64,000 bases of DNA from an uncultured Enhydrobacter sp. Lineage in GTDB: Bacteria; Pseudomonadota; Gammaproteobacteria; Pseudomonadales; Moraxellaceae. Position numbers and translations under genes: made by a program. Positions within the stretch are counted from its first letter, which is position 1. Every line of letters begins with the position of its first letter. This document shows positions 43,783 to 53,609 of this stretch, in pieces. The notes below the pieces were generated by a model that saw only the letters and a list, made by a program, of their open reading frames with translations, did no database searches and had not been told where the DNA came from. The DNA lies in assembly GCA_946222995.1 (NCBI GenBank), contig CAMIOS010000003.1, positions 94,643-158,642 on the forward strand. The letters run 5' to 3'.

Positions 43783-45624
43783 ATGGCTGAGTCTTTTCAC
43801 GCATTTATCCATGCGCTATCTCAACACACTGACCAACCACCGCTTAATCGTGTGGCGTTAGGTTATTGGCAGGATTACCAAACCGGGCAAGCCATTGATG
43901 GTGGCGTGGCGTATGAATCGGTTTTACGCAAATTACCGCTTGATGGCTCGTTACACAGCTTACAACGACTTGATAAATTTTTGCAAAAGGTGCAGCCGCA
44001 TTTGGTCAATAACTTTGCTTTGCTCAATCAAAAAACCGACCAACGCAACCTGTTAACCTTTATTGCCTTTTATACAGGCTTGGTGCTTGTCTATCATGCC
44101 AATCAAAGCGAGTTTATTAATCGACAGGGTTTAATACCCAGTATGCAATGGATCAGCTACGAGCAGCTTTGCCAAACCTATCCACCATTACAGCGAGTGA
44201 TCACGCCTGATTTTAGTTATTCGCTGGCGGTTAGCTTGCTACCGATAAGTGGTGCTGAACAAGTCTTTGTACCCGCTGTTATTAGCGATAGTGTGTGTTT
44301 TCCGCTAGTTAGTATTATTGAAACGTTATACCCGCAACGCCAAAACCCGCTTATCGCCACCGCCCCCAATTTTGGTTATATTAGCCCTCGTTTATTTGAC
44401 AGCGTCACGCAACTGCTCAAACGTTGGCAAAATTTAACCTTTGAATCACCCCTACTCCCACCTACAAGAGCTAATCATAGTCAAATCTTTGATAACGATG
44501 GCAAGGCGAATTTAACAGCCATTACGCCATTACCCACCAACCAAGCCAGCACGCCAGTGGCTCACAGCCTATTAAGCGATTTGGACAATCCTCTAATGGA
44601 GCGAAAAGACTGGCAAGCGGTTGCCCAATCTGTCACGCGTCAGCAACCTATAGTGACCTATTTTGATTTTGTGGTGCCAGATTTTAGCAATTTGTCAATG
44701 GACGAAGCAGAAGAACAAACCAGTAAGAAAAATCTCGAGTTACAAAATGAGGCAGACAATACGGCTACGACTTTGTCCATTAAAGCGATTGATACCGCCC
44801 AACCCTCAGCCATATCAAATGACAAAACACGCCCTGAAAAAACCCACCAAAAACTCGACACTCACAGTCTGTCAGGGCGCCAAGCGATTAAAGCCGCCAA
44901 ACAACAAGCCAAAGAACTCGCCCGCCAAAAGGCAGAGCGAGATGCCAAGCTTGCCAAAGAAGCCGAAGCAAAACGCCAAGCCGAAATTGCCGAAGCCCTT
45001 GCCAATCCGAGAATCAACGAAAAGCTGCTCAATCAGCGTAAATCAATGGTCGATGACAAGCCCATCAGTCAAGACAGTTTTTCTGAATTAGAAAGCGACT
45101 TACAAACCATACATTTGCCCGATAACTTGGCGGACAATATTCACGCAATTTATCAGCAGTCTATGACGGTTTTAAGCCAACCATCGGCTACGCCACAGCA
45201 CCAACAAGCCTTAGCCGTGGTACAAAAACTTGCCCAAGCCAATGTCAGCGATGCCATGCTACATCAAGCGTTATGGCTACTGCGGGGACACGCGGATTTG
45301 GGGATTGCGCAAGATACCAATAAAGGCATTGATTGGATAAAAAAAGCAGCACAGCTACAAGATAACCGAGCCGAAAAGCTATTAAGTAAGCTATACTTTA
45401 GCGGTGAGATAGTTGGACTTGATACTGAACTAGGCAAGTTTTGGCTAGCAAAAGCCGCAGCGCATGGGCACGTTGAGGCTAAGCGATTGCAACAAAGTTT
45501 TGCCTTGGTCAGTACGCTTAAAGAAACTCGCCATGAAGAAGACGATTATTTAAAAAAATTGGCGATTGGAACCGCAATTTTGGTGGGGTTTATGCTCATT
45601 GTGATTTTTGCGCTTAAAGTTTAA
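43783..45624 (+). CDS. Large modular protein with Sel1-like repeats and C-terminal membrane anchor
   Basis: The 613-residue protein has no signal peptide. An unrecognised N-terminal domain (about 1-225) contains a hydrophobic stretch (LLTFIAFYTGLVLVYH). It is followed by a variable polar region, a K/A/E-rich coiled coil (about 365-420), and two Sel1-like repeats (about 500-580; ALWLLRGHADLGIAQDTNKGIDWIKKAA, then AEKLLSKLYFSGEIVGLD). The last 20 residues form a transmembrane helix. Such a tail anchor plus Sel1 repeats suggests a cytosolic scaffold fixed to the inner membrane. No function is assigned. It is convergent with the EamA gene, with only 4 bases between. Confidence 0.7.
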   Translation: MAESFHAFIHALSQHTDQPPLNRVALGYWQDYQTGQAIDGGVAYESVLRKLPLDGSLHSLQRLDKFLQKVQPHLVNNFALLNQKTDQRNLLTFIAFYTGLVLVYHANQSEFINRQGLIPSMQWISYEQLCQTYPPLQRVITPDFSYSLAVSLLPISGAEQVFVPAVISDSVCFPLVSIIETLYPQRQNPLIATAPNFGYISPRLFDSVTQLLKRWQNLTFESPLLPPTRANHSQIFDNDGKANLTAITPLPTNQASTPVAHSLLSDLDNPLMERKDWQAVAQSVTRQQPIVTYFDFVVPDFSNLSMDEAEEQTSKKNLELQNEADNTATTLSIKAIDTAQPSAISNDKTRPEKTHQKLDTHSLSGRQAIKAAKQQAKELARQKAERDAKLAKEAEAKRQAEIAEALANPRINEKLLNQRKSMVDDKPISQDSFSELESDLQTIHLPDNLADNIHAIYQQSMTVLSQPSATPQHQQALAVVQKLAQANVSDAMLHQALWLLRGHADLGIAQDTNKGIDWIKKAAQLQDNRAEKLLSKLYFSGEIVGLDTELGKFWLAKAAAHGHVEAKRLQQSFALVSTLKETRHEEDDYLKKLAIGTAILVGFMLIVIFALKV

Positions 45625-45628
45625 CCCC

Positions 45629-46528
45629 TTAACTTTTGGCTTTTAGCGAGCCTAAGTAAATCGCAAACATGGTCAAACACGCTCCTAACCATTGCACCAT
45701 AATAATGCTTTTATGCAAATAAAAATAATCAATGAGTAATGCCACAACCGGTTCACTCAGCAATATGAGCCCAGTCAAAGCCAATGACAGTCTTGGGATA
45801 CTATAGGCTATCAGCCCCCACGCCACACATTGCACAATCGTACCATACACCACGACCCCACCGATCGCTTGCCAAGTGGTGGGCAAGATTTTACCAGTGT
45901 CTAGCCACAGCATCGGTAACGCCAACGCAATCGCACCACCCGCTCCGATTAGCCCCATTAACGGGAAAATCGCCACCTCTTGCCCATGTGTCTGCTGTTC
46001 GGCTTGGTGAGCCAGTCGAATAAAGCTCATCGAACCTGCTAGCATCGCTCCCGAGGTGATACCGCTAATAAATCCCCACAAGGCATGATGGTTATGCCCA
46101 AACTCTGGACTGCCAATCATCGCCACGCCTGCCACCGCGAGCAATAAACTCAGTAGTTGTATTTTGGACTGTTTTTCAGCAAACCACACGTAGCCTATCA
46201 ATGCCAAAAAGAAAATCTGCAAGCTATTAAGTAATGTCGAAATCCCTACGCCCACCGCATGAATGCTTTCATGCCATAGTGCCAAATCAATCCCAAGCGC
46301 CGCCCCCGAGAATACAGTAAACCATCGGGCTTTTGGGCTGGTAGGTAGGGGTTGTTGGGTAAAAAATGCCAACAACGCAAAGACAATGCCGCCGATAAGC
46401 AAGCGCCAAAAGGCAATCGCATACGACCCTATCGGCACCAACGCAACGATAATACCGCCACCACCAAATATTAGGCAACCGATGATTAAGCCAATAATGG
46501 CAATTTTTTGTGTGGGTTCAGCGGACAT
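45629..46528 (-). CDS. EamA/DMT-family transporter
   Basis: The 299-residue inner-membrane protein has about ten hydrophobic segments in two EamA repeats. Typical marks are FWRLLIGGIVFALLA in the first repeat and LLSEPVVALLIDYFYLHKSI in the second. DMT exporters move amino acids or other small metabolites out of the cell; the substrate is unknown. The neighbour upstream is rnt, 49 bases away on the same strand. Confidence 0.88.
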   Translation of the reverse strand: MSAEPTQKIAIIGLIIGCLIFGGGGIIVALVPIGSYAIAFWRLLIGGIVFALLAFFTQQPLPTSPKARWFTVFSGAALGIDLALWHESIHAVGVGISTLLNSLQIFFLALIGYVWFAEKQSKIQLLSLLLAVAGVAMIGSPEFGHNHHALWGFISGITSGAMLAGSMSFIRLAHQAEQQTHGQEVAIFPLMGLIGAGGAIALALPMLWLDTGKILPTTWQAIGGVVVYGTIVQCVAWGLIAYSIPRLSLALTGLILLSEPVVALLIDYFYLHKSIIMVQWLGACLTMFAIYLGSLKAKS

Positions 46529-46577
46529 ATTTTATCGTTCATGGATGATCGTTAATATTCATCGTTAATACTCATCG

Positions 46578-47288
46578 TTAATCCGCAGTTTCATCAATAT
46601 CTGATGGAGGGTCATCATCCACATTATCATCATGATTGCCGATGTCATCATCAGCAATAGCCGTCACCGCGGTGGCTAGCATGGGATAATGATTGAGAAT
46701 ATAACAAAACAGCTCGGCAGTTTTTTGGGTATCATACAATGCCGAATGGGCTTCACTGCCACTAAACTCAATGCCTGCGTATTGACAAGCACGCGCCAGC
46801 ACCGTTTGACCAAATGCCAAAGCGGATAATGTGACGGTATCAAGCACCGAAAACTGGTGAAATTGGCTTTGGTTTTTGGTGTGCGTGCGTTCAATAATGG
46901 CGTTTAAAAATCCCAAATCAAAATGGGCGTTATGCCCCACCAAGATACATTTGGTACATTGGGTTTGTTGGCGCACGGTTTTTAAATGTTTAAAAATCCG
47001 CTTCATTGCGGTTTTTTCATCTTCCGAGATCGCTTTACGAAATGGACTATCAGGGTTTATCCCGGTAAACTCTAACGCCCGCTGTTCGAGATTTGCCCCT
47101 TCAAATGGCTCAATATGGGCATTTACCGCCTCGCCTGCATAAAACTTGCTCGTATCATCCATCAAAATTGGAATACACGCGATTTCAAGAAGTGCATCGG
47201 TTTTGGCATTAAATCCTGCCGTTTCGACATCCACCACGACCGGTAAATAATGGCGAAAACGTGTAGAAATGGGGGAAATATCACTCAT
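46578..47288 (-). CDS. rnt: Ribonuclease T
   Basis: RNase T is a DEDD-family 3'-5' exonuclease that trims tRNA, 5S and 23S rRNA ends. The 236-residue protein has Exo I VVDVETAGFN, Exo II HNAHFDLGFL and Exo III HSALYDTQKTAELF. The tail after about residue 205 is strongly acidic (DDDIGNHDDNVDDD) and is not part of the usual ~215-residue enzyme. The gene follows pyrC by 9 bases on the same strand, the pyrC-rnt order known from Pseudomonas. Confidence 0.94.
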   Translation of the reverse strand: MSDISPISTRFRHYLPVVVDVETAGFNAKTDALLEIACIPILMDDTSKFYAGEAVNAHIEPFEGANLEQRALEFTGINPDSPFRKAISEDEKTAMKRIFKHLKTVRQQTQCTKCILVGHNAHFDLGFLNAIIERTHTKNQSQFHQFSVLDTVTLSALAFGQTVLARACQYAGIEFSGSEAHSALYDTQKTAELFCYILNHYPMLATAVTAIADDDIGNHDDNVDDDPPSDIDETAD

Positions 47289-47297
47289 GTTTATCCC

Positions 47298-48371
47298 TTA
47301 AACCACAAAACCAAATGGCAATACTTTCCAATCAAGCGGCTGCCCTGCCATCAATGGCGTGAGCGTTTTATCCTCTAAATATGGATAGCTATCGGGGACT
47401 TGCCAAGACTCACGTACTAAAGTGACTTTGTCACTATTAACGGGTAAACCATAGAATTTTGCCCCATGCACACTGACAAAACTCTCAAGCTTATCCAATT
47501 TACCTACACTATCAAAGGCTTGGGCATACAATGCCAACGCAATCGGGCTAGAATAACAGCCTGCACAGCCACACGCATTTTCTTTGGTGTGGGTGGCATG
47601 TGGGGCAGAATCCGTACCGATAAAAAATTTGGGGCTGCCGCTGGTCGCCACATCGAGTAAAACTTGCTGGTGACTTTGACGTTTTAAAATGGGCAAACAA
47701 TAAAAATGCGGTTTGATGCCCCCCACAAGCATGTGATTGCGATTAAATAATAAATGCTGTGGGGTAATGGTTGCTGCCACATTTTTGCCTTGCGAAAGCA
47801 CAAAATCCGCCGCGTCACTGGTGGTGATATGTTCAAAGACAATTTTTAATTTGGGAAATTTAAGCAATAGATTGACCATCACCTCGTCAATAAATTTTTT
47901 TTCACGGTCAAAAATATCGACATGTTCATGGGTGACCTCGCCATGTACTAATAGCGGCAGTCCCAAATTTTCCATTTTGGCAAATACTTCGGTGCAGTTG
48001 TTGATATTGGTCACACCATCGGCTGAGTTGGTGGTTGCCCCTGCCGGATATAACTTGATGGCTTTGACAATGCCCGAATCATAAGCTTCTTGTACTGCTT
48101 CAGGCGTTAAGCTTTCAGTCAGATATAATGTCATTAAGGGTTCAAACTGCTGGCTGATACTATCTTTTGGCACATGCGCCATAATCCGATCTCGATAAGC
48201 GCTGGCATCTGCCAAATTTTTGATAGGTGGCACAAGATTTGGCATACACATCGCACGACGAAACTGGCTTGCTGCGTGTGGTACGGTGGTGGCTAAGGCT
48301 TGGTTATCTCGTAAATGCAAATGAAAATCATCAGGTGCGGTGATGGTCAGCGTCTGTACAGCATGGTTCAT
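47298..48371 (-). CDS. pyrC: Dihydroorotase, class II
   Basis: PyrC closes carbamoyl-aspartate to dihydroorotate in pyrimidine synthesis. The 357-residue protein has the metal pair H17 and H19 (FHLHLRD), the carbamylated lysine in AIKLYPAGATTNS, VHGEVTHEHVDIFDRE, FEHITTSDA and the catalytic aspartate in FIGTDSAPH. Length and order match E. coli PyrC. It is cotranscribed with rnt. Confidence 0.96.
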   Translation of the reverse strand: MNHAVQTLTITAPDDFHLHLRDNQALATTVPHAASQFRRAMCMPNLVPPIKNLADASAYRDRIMAHVPKDSISQQFEPLMTLYLTESLTPEAVQEAYDSGIVKAIKLYPAGATTNSADGVTNINNCTEVFAKMENLGLPLLVHGEVTHEHVDIFDREKKFIDEVMVNLLLKFPKLKIVFEHITTSDAADFVLSQGKNVAATITPQHLLFNRNHMLVGGIKPHFYCLPILKRQSHQQVLLDVATSGSPKFFIGTDSAPHATHTKENACGCAGCYSSPIALALYAQAFDSVGKLDKLESFVSVHGAKFYGLPVNSDKVTLVRESWQVPDSYPYLEDKTLTPLMAGQPLDWKVLPFGFVV

Positions 48372-48484
48372 AGTTTGCCCATTGAAAAATATATCAGTCA
48401 GAAATTGCTAAAAATTTAGCTAAAATGATAGCAGTTTTGCCCCAAAAACAACATGGCAAAATCATGGCTTTTTGTTTAAGGCGG

Positions 48485-49975
48485 TCAATTTTTTAGTTTA
48501 TCTCTATCAGCTGACTTCTTATGGGTGGCTTTTTTGTCTGTAGATTTATCAGATTTTTTATCTATTGTTTTTGGGTCGTTGTTATGGTCGGCATTTTTCT
48601 CAAGGCTTTTGTCATTTTTTCGATCACTTTTTTTGTCGGTTAATTTTTTATCCGCTGTTGTTCTATCTTTAACTAAATCGGCTTTAACTGATTGGGTATT
48701 CTTACCTTTATCTTGTGTGATGGTTTTTTTGGCTTTGTTATCGTTATGAGTTGTTGGCGGGGTTTTGTCCAAGTTTTTCTTGTTATTGTGGGTTTTGTTA
48801 GTCGCGTTTTTAGCTAAAGGTTGCGATGAGGTGGTGTTTACCCCACTAGGCATTTTAGCTGTTTTGTCGTTTGGTTTTGCTACAAGTGATGCTGTAGCGG
48901 AAGCGCTGGATTGGGGTTCTGAAGCCACTTTGATAATAGCAACGTCATGGTATTGGGGGGTGGATGCGACCAGTGTTTGGCTTTTTTTGTCAAAAAGCGA
49001 GTGCTGCTTAGGGTGGGTGATAAGCCCCACACCCGCAAATACAACGGCTGAAAGCCCCGCCGCTGTCGCGATCCAATATTTTTGTAAGTTATCCACCCAT
49101 TGCGATTTTGGGCGTGGTTGAGCGACAGCAAAAATATCTGTCGTTTGAGGTGGCAGCGATGGGTCTGTAACTGAGTTAGTGGCTGGCATTAATGTTTTAT
49201 TTATCTTTTGGGGGACAATCGCAAGAGGACGACTGGCGATATAGGCTTGAATTAATTGAGCAAAGTGTTGCTGTGTGGCGCTTGGATATCGTTGCCAGTC
49301 TTTTAGTTCAGCCTGTCGCGCCTGTCGACTGATGGTATCTTGATAGCCTGCCACCCATGCTAATGCACTAAAATGGCTATTTACCTCACGAGCAGCGAAT
49401 AAAGTTGGTTGCCAAGCGAGCCAATGTTTGAACGCAGGTTGCAATTGGACAGCTTGCTTTACGGTGTTAGCTGATAATAAGCGGTTAATGTCCCATAATA
49501 CTTTACAGCTGATTGCCACACACCACGCCAGTAGCAGAGCAACTTTGTTTTCAGGCAACTGAGTGATCGCCATTAGAGCCCCTAATATACGTTGGTATTG
49601 CAGGTTATCCAAAAAAAAGGCTTGATTTAAAGGCGCTATAGTCGGTTGTATATGGTGAATGACTGTAAAATTAAACCCTTGTTGCCATGACGTTTGGGTA
49701 AATGCTTGTACTATGGGCAGTTCAAATAAGCCATCAAGGGTATTAACATGTGTATTGGGCTGTGATTCTTGTGCCGCCGCCAATATTTGATAGGCAATAA
49801 GCTGGGTGATGGGCGATAAAGCATATTGAACTTCAAGATTAGTAAGATGGCAAGTATCCATAAGTACCGAGGCAGCTGGCAACATGGTTTCTTTAAGTAT
49901 CAAAGGCAATGATAGACAAGCGATATCGGTTGCGGTTTGACGTGGTAAAGGTAAAGTGCGGTAGGCTTTATACAT
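48485..49975 (-). CDS. Modular membrane protein with lysine-rich tail, function unknown
   Basis: The 496-residue protein has a helical N-terminal domain of about 255 residues (ATDIACLSLPLILKETMLPAAS..., ALLLAWCVAISCKVLW) that recalls HDOD-like helical bundles, though I cannot confirm that family. A transmembrane segment lies at about 305-325 (WIATAAGLSAVVFAGVGLI). A long K/D/T/N-rich low-complexity tail (about 375-496) follows, with many DKK/DKS units. No catalytic motif was seen. The gene stands between pyrC (same strand) and the divergent Ig-like gene. Confidence 0.6.
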   Translation of the reverse strand: MYKAYRTLPLPRQTATDIACLSLPLILKETMLPAASVLMDTCHLTNLEVQYALSPITQLIAYQILAAAQESQPNTHVNTLDGLFELPIVQAFTQTSWQQGFNFTVIHHIQPTIAPLNQAFFLDNLQYQRILGALMAITQLPENKVALLLAWCVAISCKVLWDINRLLSANTVKQAVQLQPAFKHWLAWQPTLFAAREVNSHFSALAWVAGYQDTISRQARQAELKDWQRYPSATQQHFAQLIQAYIASRPLAIVPQKINKTLMPATNSVTDPSLPPQTTDIFAVAQPRPKSQWVDNLQKYWIATAAGLSAVVFAGVGLITHPKQHSLFDKKSQTLVASTPQYHDVAIIKVASEPQSSASATASLVAKPNDKTAKMPSGVNTTSSQPLAKNATNKTHNNKKNLDKTPPTTHNDNKAKKTITQDKGKNTQSVKADLVKDRTTADKKLTDKKSDRKNDKSLEKNADHNNDPKTIDKKSDKSTDKKATHKKSADRDKLKN

Positions 49976-50319
49976 AACTTGAGTTTTATTTCACAGGTAA
50001 GCAATAGAAAGATCAGCAGTAGATTAACCGCTTCATAGAAGCTAAAGACAGCTAATAAAATTTTTAAGGATAAAAGTTTACCATCTAATAGCGGTATCGA
50101 ATAATGGGATAGTCTATTTTTTTAACCGTTTACACCAAATTTCTTTAATTTTAGTTTAATTACATCAATAATATGTTGTAAGTTTATAGCAAAATTAGTA
50201 AAGTTAGCATAACAAAAAATATCTAAAGGTGATTTTAAAGTAACATATTAAATTATCGATATGATACTCATTTCACTTTTTGCTCTCTAAGCAAATAAGC
50301 CTTTATCAAGGATATTAGC
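49976..50319. other. AT-rich divergent promoter region
   Basis: This region lies between two outward-facing genes and should hold both promoters. CAAGGATATTAGC before the ATG at 50320 is a ribosome site for the Ig-like gene. No further structure was recognised. Confidence 0.4.
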
Positions 50320-52272
50320 ATGGCTGTTTCATCTATTTTAGTTAAATCTTTTCAAGTTTCTGCGTTAGCCACAGCGATGGCATTGGCCGGTTGTGGTGGG
50401 GGTAGTGGGAATGACACCCTTCAACCCGGACTATCAAACCAATCTGCTACTGTTATTACGCAACCTGTGGTTTTAAGTAATATCATTTTATTAGATAACA
50501 ATGGTGCAAATACTACAACAATTACTTCAGCCGGTGCAGTCGCAAAAATTAAAGTAACTGATATTAAAGGAAATCCAATTACAAATGGATTAGTAACTTT
50601 TACAGGGGATGCTGTTAAATTTAGTACGACAAATGGTGCTGTATTAACTGATGCTAATGGTATCGCTACTATTATTGTCTATCCTGCAGACTCAGCAACT
50701 ACAGGTGCCTATTCAATGAAGGCAAGTATTATTGCTGAAGGTAAAACCGTCACAAGTAATGCAATTAATTTTGAAATTAAAGCAACGCCTATCACTCAAC
50801 CAGTGGTTCTTGGTGGTATTACTTTGTTAGATAACAATGGTGCAAATACTACAACAATTACTTCAGCCGGTGCAGTCGCAAAAATTAAAGTGACTGATGT
50901 TAAAGGCAACCCAATTACAAATGGATTAGTTACTTTTACAGGGGAAGCTGTTAAATTTGGTACGACAAATAGTGCGGTACTAACTGATTCCAATGGAATT
51001 GCAACCATTAATGTAATGCCCACTGATTTTAATACCAGCGGCGCTTATTCAATGACCGCTAGTGTTATTGCTGAAGGAAAAACGATAACAAGCGATCCTA
51101 TTAATTACCAAATCAAATCTTCGACTATCAATTTATTAGGATTAACCTCGGATAAAACCAGTTTAGCGGATGCTAAAGACTCGGCAAATTTAAGTGTTAA
51201 AGTACAAGATGGTAATACCGGTACGGCTCTAGCAGGCGTGACTGTTGATCTGGCGGCGAGCTGTGGTGCGATTAGTAATACCACAACTTCAAATGCTTTA
51301 GGTATAGTCACTGCAAAATATACACCTGCAGAGGAATGCGTGGGTAAAATCGTTAATATTACGGCTACCAATGGTGCGGTCACTCAATCAACGATGATAG
51401 GTGTGGCAGCTGCCAGAGTCGAAAAGTCACAACTTGTTTACACTACGACAGGTGCGACTGTACTTGCACCTATCTATTCTTCTAATGCCAGCGATACGTC
51501 CAAAGACGTTCAATTTAATCTATTCGATAGCAAAGGATTGCCAATTTCTGGTAGTGTAGTCGTCAGCCTTAATGATCCAAAAACTGCACCCTCTGACTTT
51601 GCATTTGGCGCATCATCAAATGACACAGCAGCCCCTTCTCGTACCCCGATAACGCTAACCACTGATAGCAATGGTATTTTAAAAGTAAGACTTTACCCCG
51701 GTACGGCTACTGGTAACGTAACATTAAAAGTTACTTTAGTCAGCGACCCAACTGTTTCAACGACCTCGTCAAATATTGTAGTAGCGAATAACTTGCCTTC
51801 ACAGGACAATTTTACCTTCACTTCTGATGATTATAGTTTATCTGCCAATGGTACAACAAAACTTCATGTGACTTTAAAAAATGCACAAGGCGTGGGAGTT
51901 GATAATACTACAGTAAACTTTAGTTCAGAAATTGGTAGCGTGGATGCCACCTGTAATACTGATGCAGCGGGTAATTGTACTGTGAACTACACTGCAAGTG
52001 CGACGGCTCCTAAAGACAAGCAAGTGACAATTTTAGCATATGTTAAAGATGGCTTAAAAGGTGGTTATCAATTAGGTAGTTTATTCCGTGATGATAATCA
52101 TGATAGGTTGTATTCACCAAATACGGACGGTTTTGTATTGACAAATTCCCCGATTGACAGTACCGTAACATGTACTAATTCTTCAGATTTAGTACCAAAT
52201 ATTGCAAATACTTGCAATAACAGTACCTATGCTGTTCTACGCAAACAAATCTTCATTACCACTAATTATTAA
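50320..52272 (+). CDS. Ig-like (Big_1/invasin-type) repeat lipoprotein
   Basis: The 650-residue protein has a signal peptide with lipobox (ALAGCGGG, cysteine at ~25), then about five Ig-like domains of the Big_1/invasin type at roughly 45-155, 157-267, 270-370, 375-490 and 495-585. Each shows the alternation of VKVxDxxGNPxxGxxVxF and TDxxGxxxxxxxP typical of these folds. The first two domains are nearly identical, with a 112-codon period. The end (about 585-650) is unlike the Ig units and has two cysteines. Such chains usually act as surface adhesins or stalks; the partner is unknown. The lipobox suggests attachment to a membrane rather than a beta-barrel. Confidence 0.82.
   Translation: MAVSSILVKSFQVSALATAMALAGCGGGSGNDTLQPGLSNQSATVITQPVVLSNIILLDNNGANTTTITSAGAVAKIKVTDIKGNPITNGLVTFTGDAVKFSTTNGAVLTDANGIATIIVYPADSATTGAYSMKASIIAEGKTVTSNAINFEIKATPITQPVVLGGITLLDNNGANTTTITSAGAVAKIKVTDVKGNPITNGLVTFTGEAVKFGTTNSAVLTDSNGIATINVMPTDFNTSGAYSMTASVIAEGKTITSDPINYQIKSSTINLLGLTSDKTSLADAKDSANLSVKVQDGNTGTALAGVTVDLAASCGAISNTTTSNALGIVTAKYTPAEECVGKIVNITATNGAVTQSTMIGVAAARVEKSQLVYTTTGATVLAPIYSSNASDTSKDVQFNLFDSKGLPISGSVVVSLNDPKTAPSDFAFGASSNDTAAPSRTPITLTTDSNGILKVRLYPGTATGNVTLKVTLVSDPTVSTTSSNIVVANNLPSQDNFTFTSDDYSLSANGTTKLHVTLKNAQGVGVDNTTVNFSSEIGSVDATCNTDAAGNCTVNYTASATAPKDKQVTILAYVKDGLKGGYQLGSLFRDDNHDRLYSPNTDGFVLTNSPIDSTVTCTNSSDLVPNIANTCNNSTYAVLRKQIFITTNY
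50491..51120 (+). repeat. Two-copy 336-base tandem duplication inside the Ig-like gene
   Basis: The unit that starts near 50491 (TTAGATAACAATGGTGC) recurs at 50827, 336 bases later, with a stretch of over 50 identical bases in each. The second copy runs to about 51120. Confidence 0.85.
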
Positions 52273-52289
52273 TTATATATGAATTCATA

Positions 52290-52322
52290 TAAAAACCCCT
52301 TACTTAATGTAAGGGGTTTTTG
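52290..52322. terminator. Shared terminator of the Ig-like gene and ruvB
   Basis: AAAAACCCCTTAC / GTAAGGGGTTTTTG hairpin between two convergent genes, with A- and T-runs on both sides. Confidence 0.9.
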
Positions 52323-52339
52323 TTTTCAACAATTAAATT

Positions 52340-53353
52340 TTAAATCGTCAATTGTGCTTTTGACAACTCCGTCAGCATCCGCCCTCTTGCCGTCCGTACA
52401 ATAAAGCCCTGCTGTATCAAATACGGCTCAATCACATCTTCAAGCGTGCCACGGTCTTCTGCCAATGCCGCCGCGATTGACTCGACCCCTGCAGGCCCGC
52501 CATCAAACCGCGCTTGTAATACTTCAAGATAGCGTCTATCCAGATTATCCAATCCCCGTCTATCCACCGCTAGCATATCAAGTGCATTATGTGCCATATC
52601 AGCCGTGACCGTACCATCACCTTTGACTTGGGCATAATCCCGCACCCGGCGCAGCAACCGATTGGCAATACGTGGTGTACCACGAGAGCGTCTAGCGACT
52701 TCAACCGCACCGTCATTGGTCATCGGTACACCGAGCAACCGCGCCGAACGTGCCACAATCGTGGTCAAATCTTCCACACTATAAAACTCGAGCCGCTGCA
52801 CAATCCCGAAACGATCACGAAGCGGCGATGTCAAAAGCCCAGCTCGCGTGGTCGCAGCGACTAAAGTGAAAGGCGGTAAATCAAGTTTAATCGAGCGAGC
52901 TGCAGGACCTTCACCAATCATAATATCGAGCTGAAAATCTTCCATCGCTGGATATAAAATCTCTTCAATCATGGGGCTTAGTCGATGAATCTCATCGATA
53001 AATAGCACATCACCCGGCTCAAGATTGGTTAGCATCGCCGCCAAGTCCCCTGCTCGCTCAAGCACAGGACCTGAAGTAGAACGCAGATTACCGCCCATCT
53101 CGCGGGCAATAATATTCGCCAATGTTGTCTTACCAAGCCCGGGCGGACCAAAAATCAGCGTATGGTCTAAGGCTTCTTGCCGACTGCGAGCAGCATCAAT
53201 AAACACCTGCATTTGTTCTTTGACAATGGGCTGTCCAATATATTCTGTTAATAAACTAGGGCGAATTTTATTATCGGTTTGGTCTTCAACTCGCCCAACA
53301 GGGCTAACAAGCCGTTGCTGGTTAGCATTTTTTTCAGAAAAAGGGGGGATCAT
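52340..53353 (-). CDS. ruvB: Holliday junction helicase RuvB
   Basis: RuvB is the hexameric motor that drives branch migration with RuvA. The 337-residue protein has Walker A GPPGLGKTTLA near residue 69, Walker B FIDEIHRLSP, sensor ATTRAG, the arginine-finger area RSRGTPRIANRLLRR, and the C-terminal winged helix with IEPYLIQQGFIVRTARGR. ruvA is not next to it and ruvC is 12 kb away, so the ruv genes are split. Confidence 0.97.
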   Translation of the reverse strand: MIPPFSEKNANQQRLVSPVGRVEDQTDNKIRPSLLTEYIGQPIVKEQMQVFIDAARSRQEALDHTLIFGPPGLGKTTLANIIAREMGGNLRSTSGPVLERAGDLAAMLTNLEPGDVLFIDEIHRLSPMIEEILYPAMEDFQLDIMIGEGPAARSIKLDLPPFTLVAATTRAGLLTSPLRDRFGIVQRLEFYSVEDLTTIVARSARLLGVPMTNDGAVEVARRSRGTPRIANRLLRRVRDYAQVKGDGTVTADMAHNALDMLAVDRRGLDNLDRRYLEVLQARFDGGPAGVESIAAALAEDRGTLEDVIEPYLIQQGFIVRTARGRMLTELSKAQLTI

Positions 53354-53609
53354 AATAGAGTCACTATATAGTCAAAAAGTAGAGAGATTTTTCAATGAAT
53401 CAATAAATAGGTTAAGCAATGAACAGAGGATTGAACCAAAAGGCATAATAACCTTTGCTTGTTAAGTTTTTTAAGACAAAAGCGTTGGACATTTTTACTA
53501 AAAGAACGCTGCAAAAATAGTGAATCATTAAAATCACTGGACTGAAACTATTTTTAATTTACCATAGCGTGTGACTTAAAGTCATAATTTCGATGGTTTA
53601 CGCTTAGGT

